Shown: positions 10,315-22,505 of the stretch, piece by piece | Position numbering within the stretch: position 1 is the stretch's first letter | How the letters are laid out: each line of letters starts with the position of its first letter | Source: Streptococcus cristatus | GTDB lineage: Bacteria; Bacillota; Bacilli; Lactobacillales; Streptococcaceae | Assembly: GCF_003943815.1 (NCBI RefSeq) | Contig: NZ_RJNA01000005.1 | Location: 131,094-169,751, forward strand | Direction of reading: 5' to 3' | Length of the DNA: 38,658 bases | Made by a program: the position numbers and the translations under genes | Notes under the pieces: generated by a model | What the model was told of the DNA's origin: nothing | The model's database searches: none | What the model saw: only the letters and a program-made list of their open reading frames with translations

Positions 10315-10337
10315 AAAAAAGAGGTCAAGCTGACCTC
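10315..10337 (-). terminator. Terminator of the CPBP protease gene
   Basis: On the minus strand the stem GAGGTCA/TGACCTC (10321-10327 with 10331-10337), loop of 3 nt, is followed by six T (10320-10315). It lies 22 nt after the stop of the CPBP gene. Confidence 0.8.
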
Positions 10338-10359
10338 TTCATCCATGAATGATATATCG

Positions 10360-11031
10360 TTAACTTTGTGAGATGATCATCACCAAAATAGCAATTCCAT
10401 TTCGTAGCATATGGGCTAAAATTCCCATTTCCAAATGCTTGGTCTGGTAAACTACTAAAGCTAAGACGCCACCCATGCCAGCATAAAGAATAAAACTACC
10501 GATATTGGTCGGTCCGTGGAAAAAACCAAAAAGAATAGAACCAACTATCAAACCAATCAACTCATGCTTTGGAAACAGCTTTTGGGGGATCAAACCACGG
10601 AAAAGAATCTCTTCCAAAATTGGCGCTGAGAAAAGTGCTCCCACAACAAGCAAAATAACGGGCGTACTCTGAAACAAGTTTTGCAAAGCAACTTGATTGG
10701 CTGTCGTTCCTGAAAATTGACCCTCTAGAACCATGATAATCGCTGCAAAGATATTAATTCCAATACTTACCAAATAGGATAACACTAACCAGATTACTGA
10801 TTTTAAATTAAAAAAACTAAAATCAAGGGTCAGTAAGCCTTCTTTTTTAGCCATTCGCAGGGCATAAAAAATAATCAGCAAATAAACCATCAGGACAAGC
10901 AAGGTGTATCCTATTGAAAAATTTTGATCTCGACCTTTGTAAAACTGGATCAGCACAAAAGGAACTTGAGTCTGGACGGCTAAAAACAAAGCCAGTAAAC
11001 TATATTCTACTTTTTGCAAAAAAAATTTCAT
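10360..11031 (-). CDS. CPBP family intramembrane metalloprotease
   Basis: 223 residues, about seven membrane segments. All three motifs of the CAAX/bacteriocin-processing (CPBP, ABI) family are present: E140-E141-xxx-R145 in LEEILFRG, FxxxH ending at H172 in FGFFHG, and HxxxN at H207-N211 in LAHMLRN. Members cleave peptides within the membrane; in streptococci some mature or protect against bacteriocins, others act in envelope stress. AGGAGGA precedes the ATG closely. It is a single-gene unit with its own promoter and terminator. There is no bacteriocin gene close by, so its substrate is open. Confidence 0.85.
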   Translation of the reverse strand: MKFFLQKVEYSLLALFLAVQTQVPFVLIQFYKGRDQNFSIGYTLLVLMVYLLIIFYALRMAKKEGLLTLDFSFFNLKSVIWLVLSYLVSIGINIFAAIIMVLEGQFSGTTANQVALQNLFQSTPVILLVVGALFSAPILEEILFRGLIPQKLFPKHELIGLIVGSILFGFFHGPTNIGSFILYAGMGGVLALVVYQTKHLEMGILAHMLRNGIAILVMIISQS

Positions 11032-11049
11032 TTCTTCCTCCTTTTACTT

Positions 11050-11078
11050 AGTATATCGAATTTTTCCCTTCCTGTACA
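11050..11078 (-). promoter_or_regulatory. Promoter of the CPBP protease gene
   Basis: On the minus strand TGTACA (11078-11073), 17-nt spacer, TATACT (11055-11050). The transcript would start about 12 nt before the ATG at 11031, leaving just the AGGAGGA site as leader. Confidence 0.6.
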
Positions 11079-11221
11079 GCTAAGAGCCATATAAAATCAA
11101 AAAATGTGCCATCATGCTCACTAGGAAGCTCCTTTCCTATGCTTTCGATTCAATCTGGCAGCAAAATAGAGCGCTAAAATTTCAATTTTTATTATACCTT
11201 CACCAATGCAGTGCACCTAGC

Positions 11222-11252
11222 AAAAAGAGGCTAGGACAAAAGTCCTAGCCTC
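11222..11252 (-). terminator. Terminator of the rpoBC operon
   Basis: A perfect 11-bp stem (GAGGCTAGGAC 11227-11237 with GTCCTAGCCTC 11242-11252) and a 4-nt loop, followed on the minus strand by five T (11226-11222). It lies about 180 nt beyond the rpoC stop, after the hairpin repeat. It may be an outer part of that repeat. Confidence 0.85.
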
Positions 11253-11276
11253 TCAATTGTCTTTGGATTGTCGAGC

Positions 11277-11401
11277 AAGACGCAGTGGTTGAGTGGGCTC
11301 TACTACGCTGATTTCATCAGCTTTTACAGCCCTACTCAACTGTGCGGAGGTGGGACGACGAAATCGAATTCTAACGAATTACCGATTTCTGTCCCACTCT
11401 C
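11277..11401. repeat. Intact 125-bp hairpin repeat downstream of rpoC
   Basis: It matches 1-114 plus 1596-1606. It can fold into two neighbouring hairpins. Hairpin 1 (11281-11346) pairs CGCA with TGCG, GTTGAGT with ACTCAAC, GGCT with AGCC, and GCTGAT with ATCAGC. Hairpin 2 (11350-11397) pairs GTGGGAC with GTCCCAC, GAAATCG with CGATTTC, and AATTC with GAATT. Both copies in this window sit just past the 3' end of a minus-strand gene, in the same orientation relative to it. From general knowledge similar short repeats are common in streptococcal intergenic regions, but I do not know an official name for this one. The non-coding stretch 11032-11435 holds only this repeat, the terminator and the CPBP promoter. 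Confidence 0.9.
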
Positions 11402-11435
11402 GATAGACTTTTATATTGTAAACTTAAGCAAGCTC

Positions 11436-15080
<3,645 letters not shown>

Positions 15081-15118
15081 TATTTCTTACCTTTCTTATT
15101 TATCTAATCAGCGACGAA

Positions 15119-18100
15119 TTATTTTTCTTCATTTCCTTCAGCATCAAAAGCTGCTTTCGCTTCTTGAGCCTGTTTTTGACGTGCTTTTTCCAAATCGTCC
15201 ACATGGATCACATCTTCATCCATATCCTCATCCAAATCACGCAATTCTACTTCGTTGTCATCTTCGTCGAGCACACGCATATCCAATCCGAGAGACTGCA
15301 ATTCCTTTACCAAGACGCGGAAGGATTCCGGCACACCTGGTTTTGGAATTGGTTTCCCTTTGGTGATGGCCTCATAGGCTCTGAGACGACCATTGATATC
15401 ATCAGACTTGTAGGTCAAAATTTCCTGAAGAACGTTTGACGCACCGTAAGCCTCTAGGGCCCAAACTTCCATTTCCCCGAAACGTTGTCCACCAAACTGA
15501 GCTTTACCTCCGAGTGGCTGTTGGGTAACGGTTGAGTAAGGGCCGACTGAGCGGGCGTGGAGTTTGTCGTCAACCATGTGGTGGAGCTTGATCATGTACA
15601 TGACACCGACAGAAACGCGGTTGTCAAATGGCTCACCAGTACGGCCGTCATAAAGAATCGTCTTGGCATCGCTATCCATACCAGCTTCACGGACAGTATC
15701 CCAGAGATCTTCTGAGCTAGCTCCGTCAAAGACTGGTGTCGCAATGTGGATACCCAAATTACGCGCTGCCATACCAAGGTGAAGCTCCATAACCTGACCG
15801 ATGTTCATACGGGATGGTACCCCGAGTGGGTTCAACATGATATCGACTGGAGTTCCGTCTGGAAGGTAAGGCATGTCTTCTACAGGAACGATACGGGATA
15901 CAACCCCTTTGTTTCCGTGGCGTCCGGCCATCTTATCTCCGACCTTGATCTTACGTTTTTGAGCAATGTAGACACGTACCAGCATATTGACACCAGATTG
16001 TAGCTCGTCACCATTAGCGCGGGTAAAGATCTTGACATCGCGAACGACACCATCGGCACCGTGTGGTACACGAAGAGAAGTGTCACGAACTTCACGAGAC
16101 TTGTCGCCGAAGATAGCGTGCAAGAGGCGCTCTTCAGCTGAAAGGTCTTTTTCACCCTTAGGTGTCACTTTACCTACAAGGATATCGCCTTCCTTAACTT
16201 CCGCACCGATACGGATAATACCCATTTCGTCAAGATCTTTAAGGGCATCTTCACCAACGTTTGGAATTTCACGAGTGATTTCTTCAGGCCCAAGCTTGGT
16301 GTCGCGGGTTTCTGATTCGTATTCTTCCAAGTGAACAGAGGTGTAGACATCGTCTTTCACCAGACGCTCACTCATGATAACGGCATCCTCGAAGTTGTAA
16401 CCTTCCCATGTCATGTAGGCAACGATTGGGTTTTGTCCAAGCGCCATTTCTCCATTTTCCATAGAAGGTCCGTCAGCGATAAAGTCGCCTTTTTCAACAA
16501 CATCGCCAACTTTTACAAGGGTGCGTTGGTTGTAGGCAGTTCCTGAGTTTGAACGACGGAATTTTTGGATGTGATAAACGTCTAGTGAACCATCTTCACG
16601 GCGAACTTCTACCTTGTCAGCATCTGCGTAAGTAACTTTACCATCATACTGGGCAATAACCGCTGCACCAGAATCGTGGGCAGCTTGGTATTCCATACCA
16701 GTACCAACATAAGGCGCTTTTGGATCAATCAAAGGCACAGCCTGACGTTGCATGTTGGCACCCATGAGGGCACGGTTGGAGTCGTCATTTTCCAAGAAAG
16801 GAATACATGCTGTCGCCACGGCAACTACCTGCTTAGGCGATACATCCATGTAGTCTACTTGGTCTGATGGGAATTCTTGGTTGTTACCTTGGTGGCGTCC
16901 CATAACGATAGGCTCTGCAAAGCCACCTTTTTCATTAAGCTTAGAGTTTGCCTGCGCTACGATAAATTCATCTTCCTCATCAGCTGTCAGCCAAACGATT
17001 TTGTTGGTTACCACACCAGCTTCACGGTCCACCTTACGGTAAGGCGTTTGAATAAATCCGTATTTGTTAAGGTGCCCATAAGAAGACAAGTTATTGATCA
17101 AACCGATGTTTGGTCCTTCAGGCGTTTCAATCGGACACATACGACCATAGTGAGTATAGTGCACGTCCCGCACTTCATAACCAGCGCGGTCACGTGTCAA
17201 ACCACCAGGTCCCAAGGCAGAGAGACGACGCTTGTGGGAAAGCTCAGACAGCGGATTGTGTTGGTCCATGAACTGTGACAATTGTGAAGAACCAAAGAAT
17301 TCTTTAATAGCTGCAGTTACTGGACGAATGTTGATGATTTGTTGTGGGGTCAGCACTTCATTGTCCTGAACGCTCATCCGTTCGCGAACATTACGCTCCA
17401 TCCGAGAAAGTCCGAGACGAACTTGGTTAGCCAAAAGCTCACCAACCGCACGAATACGACGGTTCCCCAAGTGGTCAATATCATCCACACGACCGATACC
17501 TTCTGCCAAGTTGAGAAAATAGCTCATTTCAGCCAAGATATCAGCTGGTGTTACAGTCCGAACCTTGTCAGATGGGTTCGCATTGCCAATAATGGTCACA
17601 ACACGGTCTGGATCGCTTGGTGCGACAACCTTGAACTTCTGCAATTCCACAGGCTCTGTCAAGACAGCTGAGTCGTTTGGAATATAAGTGATCTTGTTCA
17701 AACCATTGTCCAGTTGCTCTGCAATGCTGTCAATCACACTGCGGGTCATGACTGTACCAGCTTCGACAAGAATTTCACCTGTTTCAGCATCTACCAAATG
17801 TTCTGCCAATGTTTGATTGAGCAGGCGGTTCTTGATGTTGAGCTTCTTGTTAATCTTGTAACGACCAACGGCAGCCAAGTCATAGCGATGTGGATCAAAG
17901 AAACGAGCCACAAGCAAGCTACGTGAGCTTTCAGCCGTCTTAGGCTCACCTGGACGAAGGCGCTCATAGATTTCTTTCAGAGCTTCATCCGTACGAGAGT
18001 CCATTGGGTTCTTGTGAATATCTTTTTCGATGGTGTTGCGCACCAAGTCGCTGTCACCAAAGATGTCCAAGATCTCATCATCGCCCGAGAAACCAAGTGC

Positions 18101-18691
18101 ACGAACCAAGGTCGTAAATGGAATTTTACGCGTCCGGTCAATACGAGTATAGGCAATGTCTTTTGAGTCTGTTTCTAGCTCCAACCAAGCTCCGCGGTTA
18201 GGAATAACGGTTGAGCCGTAGCCAACTTTACCGTTTTTGTCAACTTTATCGTTAAAGTAAACCCCTGGAGAACGCACCAACTGGGATACGATAATCCGCT
18301 CACCACCATTGATGATGAAGGTTCCCATTTCAGTCATGATTGGGAAATCACCAAAGAAGACTTCCTGAGTCTTGATTTCACCAGTTTCCTTGTTAATCAG
18401 ACGGAAAGTCACAAAGATTGGCGCTGAGTAGCTAGCATCGTGGATACGAGCTTCTTCCAGCGTGTATTTAGGCTCACGGATTTCATAGCCGACAAATTCC
18501 AGTTCCATGGTGTCGGTAAAGTTTGAAATAGGAAGCACATCCTCGAAGACTTCTTTCAAACCATGGTCCAAGAAATCTTTAAACGAGTCTGTTTGAATTT
18601 CAATCAAGTTTGGTAAATCAAGAACTTCTTTAATTCTTGAAAAACTACGACGGGTCCGATGTTTCCCGTATTGAACGTCATGTCCTGCCAA
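15119..18691 (-). CDS. RNA polymerase beta subunit
   Basis: 1190 residues, starting with the rare codon TTG at 18691 (AGGAG lies about 9 nt upstream; [17 protein letters not shown] is the standard streptococcal N terminus). The rifampicin pocket, [20 protein letters not shown] then LSALGPGG, is of the sensitive type at the residues usually altered (Asp, His, Ser). The lysines of the [10 protein letters not shown] segment and the C-terminal clamp region ([23 protein letters not shown]) are intact. It forms an operon with rpoC. The tail after about 1150 is acidic and rich in Asp/Glu. Confidence 0.98.
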   Translation of the reverse strand: MAGHDVQYGKHRTRRSFSRIKEVLDLPNLIEIQTDSFKDFLDHGLKEVFEDVLPISNFTDTMELEFVGYEIREPKYTLEEARIHDASYSAPIFVTFRLINKETGEIKTQEVFFGDFPIMTEMGTFIINGGERIIVSQLVRSPGVYFNDKVDKNGKVGYGSTVIPNRGAWLELETDSKDIAYTRIDRTRKIPFTTLVRALGFSGDDEILDIFGDSDLVRNTIEKDIHKNPMDSRTDEALKEIYERLRPGEPKTAESSRSLLVARFFDPHRYDLAAVGRYKINKKLNIKNRLLNQTLAEHLVDAETGEILVEAGTVMTRSVIDSIAEQLDNGLNKITYIPNDSAVLTEPVELQKFKVVAPSDPDRVVTIIGNANPSDKVRTVTPADILAEMSYFLNLAEGIGRVDDIDHLGNRRIRAVGELLANQVRLGLSRMERNVRERMSVQDNEVLTPQQIINIRPVTAAIKEFFGSSQLSQFMDQHNPLSELSHKRRLSALGPGGLTRDRAGYEVRDVHYTHYGRMCPIETPEGPNIGLINNLSSYGHLNKYGFIQTPYRKVDREAGVVTNKIVWLTADEEDEFIVAQANSKLNEKGGFAEPIVMGRHQGNNQEFPSDQVDYMDVSPKQVVAVATACIPFLENDDSNRALMGANMQRQAVPLIDPKAPYVGTGMEYQAAHDSGAAVIAQYDGKVTYADADKVEVRREDGSLDVYHIQKFRRSNSGTAYNQRTLVKVGDVVEKGDFIADGPSMENGEMALGQNPIVAYMTWEGYNFEDAVIMSERLVKDDVYTSVHLEEYESETRDTKLGPEEITREIPNVGEDALKDLDEMGIIRIGAEVKEGDILVGKVTPKGEKDLSAEERLLHAIFGDKSREVRDTSLRVPHGADGVVRDVKIFTRANGDELQSGVNMLVRVYIAQKRKIKVGDKMAGRHGNKGVVSRIVPVEDMPYLPDGTPVDIMLNPLGVPSRMNIGQVMELHLGMAARNLGIHIATPVFDGASSEDLWDTVREAGMDSDAKTILYDGRTGEPFDNRVSVGVMYMIKLHHMVDDKLHARSVGPYSTVTQQPLGGKAQFGGQRFGEMEVWALEAYGASNVLQEILTYKSDDINGRLRAYEAITKGKPIPKPGVPESFRVLVKELQSLGLDMRVLDEDDNEVELRDLDEDMDEDVIHVDDLEKARQKQAQEAKAAFDAEGNEEK

Positions 18692-19031
18692 GTTTCTAAC
18701 TCCTTTTTTATAAAGTACAGAGGGAGGAAATCGGAGAGAATTGAGATTTTCTGATTATTAAAATAATAACCATTTGCCTCTCATATCACACTCTTCTTCA
18801 CTCTTACCAAGGGGAGACCCCTTCTACGCCATTGACTCTCGTCAAAACAGCTACAATCAGTCCCTTTTGCTAAGTTTTTAGAATCTTTAAGTTTGCGTTA
18901 CAAATCTTAGAATTCTGAAAAATAGACACAAAAAGAGCAGCTAAATCTGACTTATAAAAAGTTTGATTTAACTGCTGCAAGCTTTAATCGGACAATATTT
19001 CAATTAAAGCACACGACAAATTATTGATACT
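18692..19031 (-). promoter_or_regulatory. Long structured leader of rpoB
   Basis: About 330 nt separate the predicted transcript start (near 19025) from the TTG start. In transcript order it holds a hairpin GCTTTAAT/ATTAAAGC (19010-18981), the terminator-like hairpin at 18976-18930, a small hairpin TTGAC/GTCAA (around 18832-18846) and the hairpin AAGGGG/CCCCTT (18809-18823). I found no strong second promoter between the early terminator and rpoB. This suggests attenuation or a separate small RNA. I see no gene in it. Confidence 0.5.
18930..18976 (-). terminator. Early terminator in the rpoB leader
   Basis: On the minus strand AGCAG-x-TAAATC (936-947 of the 18,000s) pairs with GATTTA-x-CTGCT (18965-18976), one mismatch, 17-nt loop, followed by five T (18934-18930). 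It ends a potential 95-nt RNA begun at the promoter 19059-19032, well short of rpoB. Confidence 0.65.
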
Positions 19032-19059
19032 ATTATACCATAATTATATAAAAATTCAA
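19032..19059 (-). promoter_or_regulatory. Promoter upstream of rpoB
   Basis: On the minus strand TTGAAT (19059-19054), 16-nt spacer, extended -10 TGGTATAAT (19040-19032). It is the strongest promoter match between the toxin island and rpoB and is probably the main rpoBC promoter. Confidence 0.7.
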
Positions 19060-19116
19060 GTAGTTTTATATAATTTTCAGGACACTTTCATCTTTAATCT
19101 TGAAATAGAAGCATGC

Positions 19117-19257
19117 TTATTTTAAGCCGCTCTCATCCACTTCCTCGTCGTCATGAACATGTTCACCATGGATTTTGATGTATCCTTCATGTTTCCTATC
19201 CAATTCTTCCCAGAGCGGCTCATCAACAGCCTTCCGAATCTTTATTTTATGATTCTT
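19117..19257 (-). pseudogene. ORF remnant without start codon
   Basis: A 46-codon open frame on the minus strand ends at TAA (19119-19117) after VDESGLK. It contains EPLWEELDRKHEGY and an acidic, His-containing tail (HGEHVHDDEEVDE). No start codon or ribosome site was found; a TAA stands in frame just upstream. It is most likely the 3' end of a lost gene of the toxin island, perhaps an immunity gene. Family not recognised. Confidence 0.35.
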
Positions 19258-19269
19258 TTATTATATTTC

Positions 19270-19784
19270 CTATTTAGAAGCTAGCTGCTGTTTCATTTTT
19301 TCAAAGAACTGATTTAATTCTGTTTGAACCTGATGTAGTAACTCTTTTTCTTGAGTCTCATCTATCTCAATTTTTTCCCAGTATCATTTTCCTCTATGGA
19401 CTCATAACTCGAATCAATTAAATTCAATTTTTTATCTAAGAAAAACGCTACATCTGTTTCTTTACCGTTAATCATAGTAGAAAAAAGAACTAGAAGCTCA
19501 CTGTCTTCCAAACTAGTCGGTGGGCGTACATCCAAGTTTAATTTCCCAGATATTTTAAGTTTATTTATCCCCCATCGGCGAATCACTGGGTCATCCGGAA
19601 TTCCATAGCCAGCATCTCGGATAATATCCTCGTTGTTACCTGCGAGGATACTTGCCAGTAATTCAATTTTATTGGCAGAGGAAAAATCTGGTTCAGGTTT
19701 ATCATCTGACCAAAAGAGCAACCAAATGGCAAAAGCAGTTATTATCAAAAGTAGGATGCTTATTATTTTTTTACGTACCGACAT
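19270..19784 (-). pseudogene. Membrane-anchored orphan partner of a T7SS toxin module, frameshifted
   Basis: It begins MSVRKKIISILLL with one N-terminal membrane segment (about 6-24), then an extracytoplasmic domain (KIELLASILAG, GYGIPDDPVIRRWGINKLK). The first frame stops at 19362, directly after GGG AAA AAA TTG AGA TAG. Shifting by -1 at the A6 run opens a frame that continues IEIDETQEKELLHQV, EKMKQQLASK and stops at 19270-19272. The continuation is a credible helical tail, so one A has probably been lost; slippage on AAA AAA could also restore it. AGGAG precedes the ATG. The start lies inside the 3' end of the relic toxin (19771), the usual toxin-immunity overlap. Immunity is a guess from position. 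Confidence 0.55.
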
Positions 19785-20015
19785 TCTTATCTTCTCCTCG
19801 CTTCAAATAATCATAAAAATCTTCTTTTGATTTTTTATGCTCATCCGTATCTGGTTTCCATAAGAAATCCCATCTTTTCCCGTGCTTGATAAATTGTCCA
19901 CCTGCTGTATATAGGCTACTTACAAGAGTTCTCCAAAGGCTAGAGTAACTATTAGGTAGTCACGCTCTTTTAGGCAGTCGGTCTGTAACTTGATTGCTAA
20001 TTCTAAGTTGTTGCC
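19771..20015 (-). pseudogene. Relic of a second LXG toxin gene
   Basis: Bases 19895-20015 resemble the 5' part of the intact LXG gene (about 21990-22105), including a run at 19926-19962 with few mismatches. Read on the minus strand it gives NNLELA, then DYLIVTLAFGELL and stop, against NNIQVA and DHLIATLDSGELM in the intact toxin. In another frame it continues SLYTAGGQFIKHGKRWDFLW, then KPDTDEHKKSKEDFYDYLKR to a TAA at 19773-19771. So an LXG N terminus seems fused by deletion to the C-terminal tail of another toxin, with frameshifts. The 3' end overlaps the next gene. Confidence 0.6.
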
Positions 20016-20026
20016 AGCGCTCTACC

Positions 20027-20524
20027 TTACCTATCCACCACTTGAGCCTCAAATTTGGCCGGTTTATTGTCTACATTGGTGATGGTGATGGTGTAGGGGG
20101 TTTCTTCCGTCACCCCAAATACTTCCTTTATTTCCCCTTGAACCACTATTCCATCACTCTCTAAATAGATACTTTTACTCTTATCATTCGGTAAGTCTTT
20201 GCGCTCTGTTCCATCTTTAGAAATAATAATCTCAGTTATTGACCGCTTCTCAACATTATAAACCGTATTACTTCCTTTCATCCCCCAGCCTTTTCGGCCC
20301 GATAATTTTAATTTAGCGTCATCTTTTTTTTCTAAAATCAATTCCGAATGATACTCCAGCTGCTCTGTTTTAGAAAAAACTTTCAATTTAACACTTTGAC
20401 CTGGTTGCAGAGTGTACTTACCAATGTTTTTTGCCCATAAATATAGTCCAAAAATGCTAGTTGCTAGGATTAATATTAGCAAGCCACAGCCTAATTTCCA
20501 GATTTTTTTCTTACTATAGGTCAT
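20027..20524 (-). CDS. Membrane-anchored protein coupled to the LXG toxin, putative immunity
   Basis: 165 residues. A basic N terminus (MTYSKKKIWK) and one membrane segment (about 12-30) are followed by an extracytoplasmic, probably beta-rich domain (LQPGQSVKLKVF, YTITITNVDNKPAKFEAQV). There is no lipobox. Its ATG overlaps the toxin stop as ATGA, so it is translated with the toxin. Position is that of an immunity protein in T7SS LXG loci. The domain placement outside the membrane would fit a toxin that acts in the envelope, or a role other than immunity. I do not recognise the family. Confidence 0.55.
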   Translation of the reverse strand: MTYSKKKIWKLGCGLLILILATSIFGLYLWAKNIGKYTLQPGQSVKLKVFSKTEQLEYHSELILEKKDDAKLKLSGRKGWGMKGSNTVYNVEKRSITEIIISKDGTERKDLPNDKSKSIYLESDGIVVQGEIKEVFGVTEETPYTITITNVDNKPAKFEAQVVDR

Positions 20525-22155
20525 TTGTAATTCTCCCTATAATCATTAATACCATCTTGAATTGTCTTAGCATCTCCTGGATTATCTCCATAATTTCCAT
20601 TAATAACGTTCTCTAAATATTTCAAAGGATTCTTATCTGACCATCCCTGAGCCATTCCTGCACCAACTTTCAAATATGTATCACTAGATTCTAAATAACC
20701 TTTACCAACATAGCCAAAAAGATAATTCCCAAGGTAGTCAGACTCCATTCCTTCTTCCCATTGCCGACTCCAAATTGAAAAAGGGTAATCTTCTCTATAA
20801 ACTCGTGTTTTTAAATCCAAAGGCTGGCCTGTGTTCACCAACTCCATAAAGTTTAAATTATCAGCAGGAAGAGCTCCCCACTGTGAACCGACAGCTATGG
20901 CATTATCTACTAAACCATTATCTCCTGGGCTTTTCCATGTACTTCTACCCCTTTGAATCAAATTGTATTTCTTTTTATCCTCTATTTTTTTAACATCTAA
21001 TACATCGTCTCCCATCCTTGCTACAATTTTTCTTATATTTTCTCTATTTACTGATTCCAAGATAATTCCCTCAGCTTCTCTAATAAATGGATTATCTGAG
21101 TATGGATCCCACTTACCATTGTATGCACTACGTATTCGCCAATACTCTTCAAAGGCTTCTCTATTATTATAAAACAGATAATCCTCATAAGCTTTGACGA
21201 TTTGGTCTGCTTTTTCAATTGAAGTCTTATCACTCTTTTTGATTTTCTCAACCTTTTCCTGTAGTTTCTTTGGATTAGCTCTATTAGCAGCTTCTGTCTT
21301 CAGCTTGTTGGTGACAATTTCTGGTAACTGAACTTTCGGATAACGTCGAGCATAAGATTCTAGGGTTTCAAATTCCTTATCGCTCAGCTCTTTGCCCTTT
21401 TTCAACTTGTCTAAAATACTTTGATACTCTTTATGCAAGTCTTTGGTTTTCTTAGAAGAATCATATTTTATACTTTCAATCTTCTGCTCTTTCATCTTCT
21501 TGACCCAATTCATGTCCACACCGTCCGCATAGTAGTTGCCATCACTATCGACAATGATTTCACTTAGTTGTGTGGCTCCTTGGATAGCTAGACGAAGAAC
21601 TTCTAGACTATCACTGAAATATTGAGAAACTTGAGCGACAAAGAACTCCAGCTTTTCAATCTTCTCTTCCAACTCTTTAATTTGTGTTTCAATTTGCGAC
21701 TCTGCACTAGAAAGAATCACTAGAGACTCCATATGAGAAACGATATTAAATGTAGCAATAGACTTCATCCGCTCTAAGAATGATTCTTTAGCTTCAATAG
21801 CCTTTTTGATAGAGGCTAGCTGTTTCTCTCGCAATTCTTTTGTCTTTTTCAGCTGATCCAGATCGAGGTTTCCATACTCTGATACCTGAGCATCGGCAAT
21901 CCTATATGAATTTAACTCCGTTTGAATGTCGTCCACTGCAGCCTGTAGCTTCTTAATGGCAGGAATGATAATCTCTGAAAAAAGACCCTTACCTGCTGTA
22001 TAGGCTGCTCCCATGAGTTCTCCAGAGTCTAGAGTAGCTATTAGGTGGTCACATCCCTGAGACAATCGGTCTGTTACCTCATTGGCCACTTGAATATTAT
22101 TAGCCATAGCCTCCATCAGCTGTGAAGACTCCGATGCACTGTACTTTACTCCCAT
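20521..22155 (-). CDS. T7SS LXG-domain polymorphic toxin
   Basis: 544 residues. Residues 1 to about 205 form the helical LXG targeting domain, with the LMG motif at 47-49 and long coiled coils (about 60-195). A helical, charged middle (205-390) follows. The C-terminal domain (about 395-544) has RSTWKSPGD, FMELVNTGQPLDLK, GNYLFGYVGKG (476-486) and VGAGMAQGW (497-505), which resembles from memory the polymorphic toxin type 44 (Ntox44) domain; this is not confirmed by search. No signal peptide, as expected for ESX/T7SS export. The ATG at 22155 overlaps the Lap2-like gene by 10 nt, and the stop overlaps the next gene. The core secretion genes are not in the window. Likely used against competing Gram-positive bacteria. 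Confidence 0.85.
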   Translation of the reverse strand: MGVKYSASESSQLMEAMANNIQVANEVTDRLSQGCDHLIATLDSGELMGAAYTAGKGLFSEIIIPAIKKLQAAVDDIQTELNSYRIADAQVSEYGNLDLDQLKKTKELREKQLASIKKAIEAKESFLERMKSIATFNIVSHMESLVILSSAESQIETQIKELEEKIEKLEFFVAQVSQYFSDSLEVLRLAIQGATQLSEIIVDSDGNYYADGVDMNWVKKMKEQKIESIKYDSSKKTKDLHKEYQSILDKLKKGKELSDKEFETLESYARRYPKVQLPEIVTNKLKTEAANRANPKKLQEKVEKIKKSDKTSIEKADQIVKAYEDYLFYNNREAFEEYWRIRSAYNGKWDPYSDNPFIREAEGIILESVNRENIRKIVARMGDDVLDVKKIEDKKKYNLIQRGRSTWKSPGDNGLVDNAIAVGSQWGALPADNLNFMELVNTGQPLDLKTRVYREDYPFSIWSRQWEEGMESDYLGNYLFGYVGKGYLESSDTYLKVGAGMAQGWSDKNPLKYLENVINGNYGDNPGDAKTIQDGINDYRENYK

Positions 22156-22505
22156 GGTAAAGAGTTCCTTTCTTTCGTCAATCTTTCTCGATTTTCATCT
22201 AATTTTTGCCGAACTTTCCTTGTTTGTTTGGAAACATTGTCCAACTCTTGCTCTACGTAGCTGTCAATTGCTTGTTGCAAGGCTTGGTTTTCTTCCCATA
22301 TTTTACGATTGGTATGGCTTGTCTCTGATACGGGATCTATCAAGTTTTCTATTTGGGCATTTATCGTCCAGATATCTGCACGAAAATCCATTACCTTCTC
22401 TTCGTAACGTCTTTTGATAACTAAAAGATCTTCTTCTTGATTCTCAAGCTGGATGATTTGCTTATATAATTGTTCACGTTTTTCTTGATTTTTATCTTTT
22501 ATCAT
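22146..22505 (-). CDS. Small helical LXG-associated protein (Lap2/DUF3958-like)
   Basis: 119 residues from the ATG at 22505, which overlaps the previous stop as TGATG and has GGAG 7 nt upstream; a TTG four codons earlier is less likely. Almost entirely helical and charged, with two coiled coils (about 1-55 and 70-115) broken near DPVSETSH. In streptococcal T7SS loci a DUF3958-type protein (Lap2) binds the LXG domain with a Lap1 partner and is needed for toxin export. Assignment rests on position, size and character rather than on clear motifs. Confidence 0.65.
   Translation of the reverse strand: MIKDKNQEKREQLYKQIIQLENQEEDLLVIKRRYEEKVMDFRADIWTINAQIENLIDPVSETSHTNRKIWEENQALQQAIDSYVEQELDNVSKQTRKVRQKLDENRERLTKERNSLPWE

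Noticed and set aside
17200..17320. Rifampicin-resistance change in rpoB
   Set aside because: The pocket residues ([28 protein letters not shown]) are those of the sensitive form.
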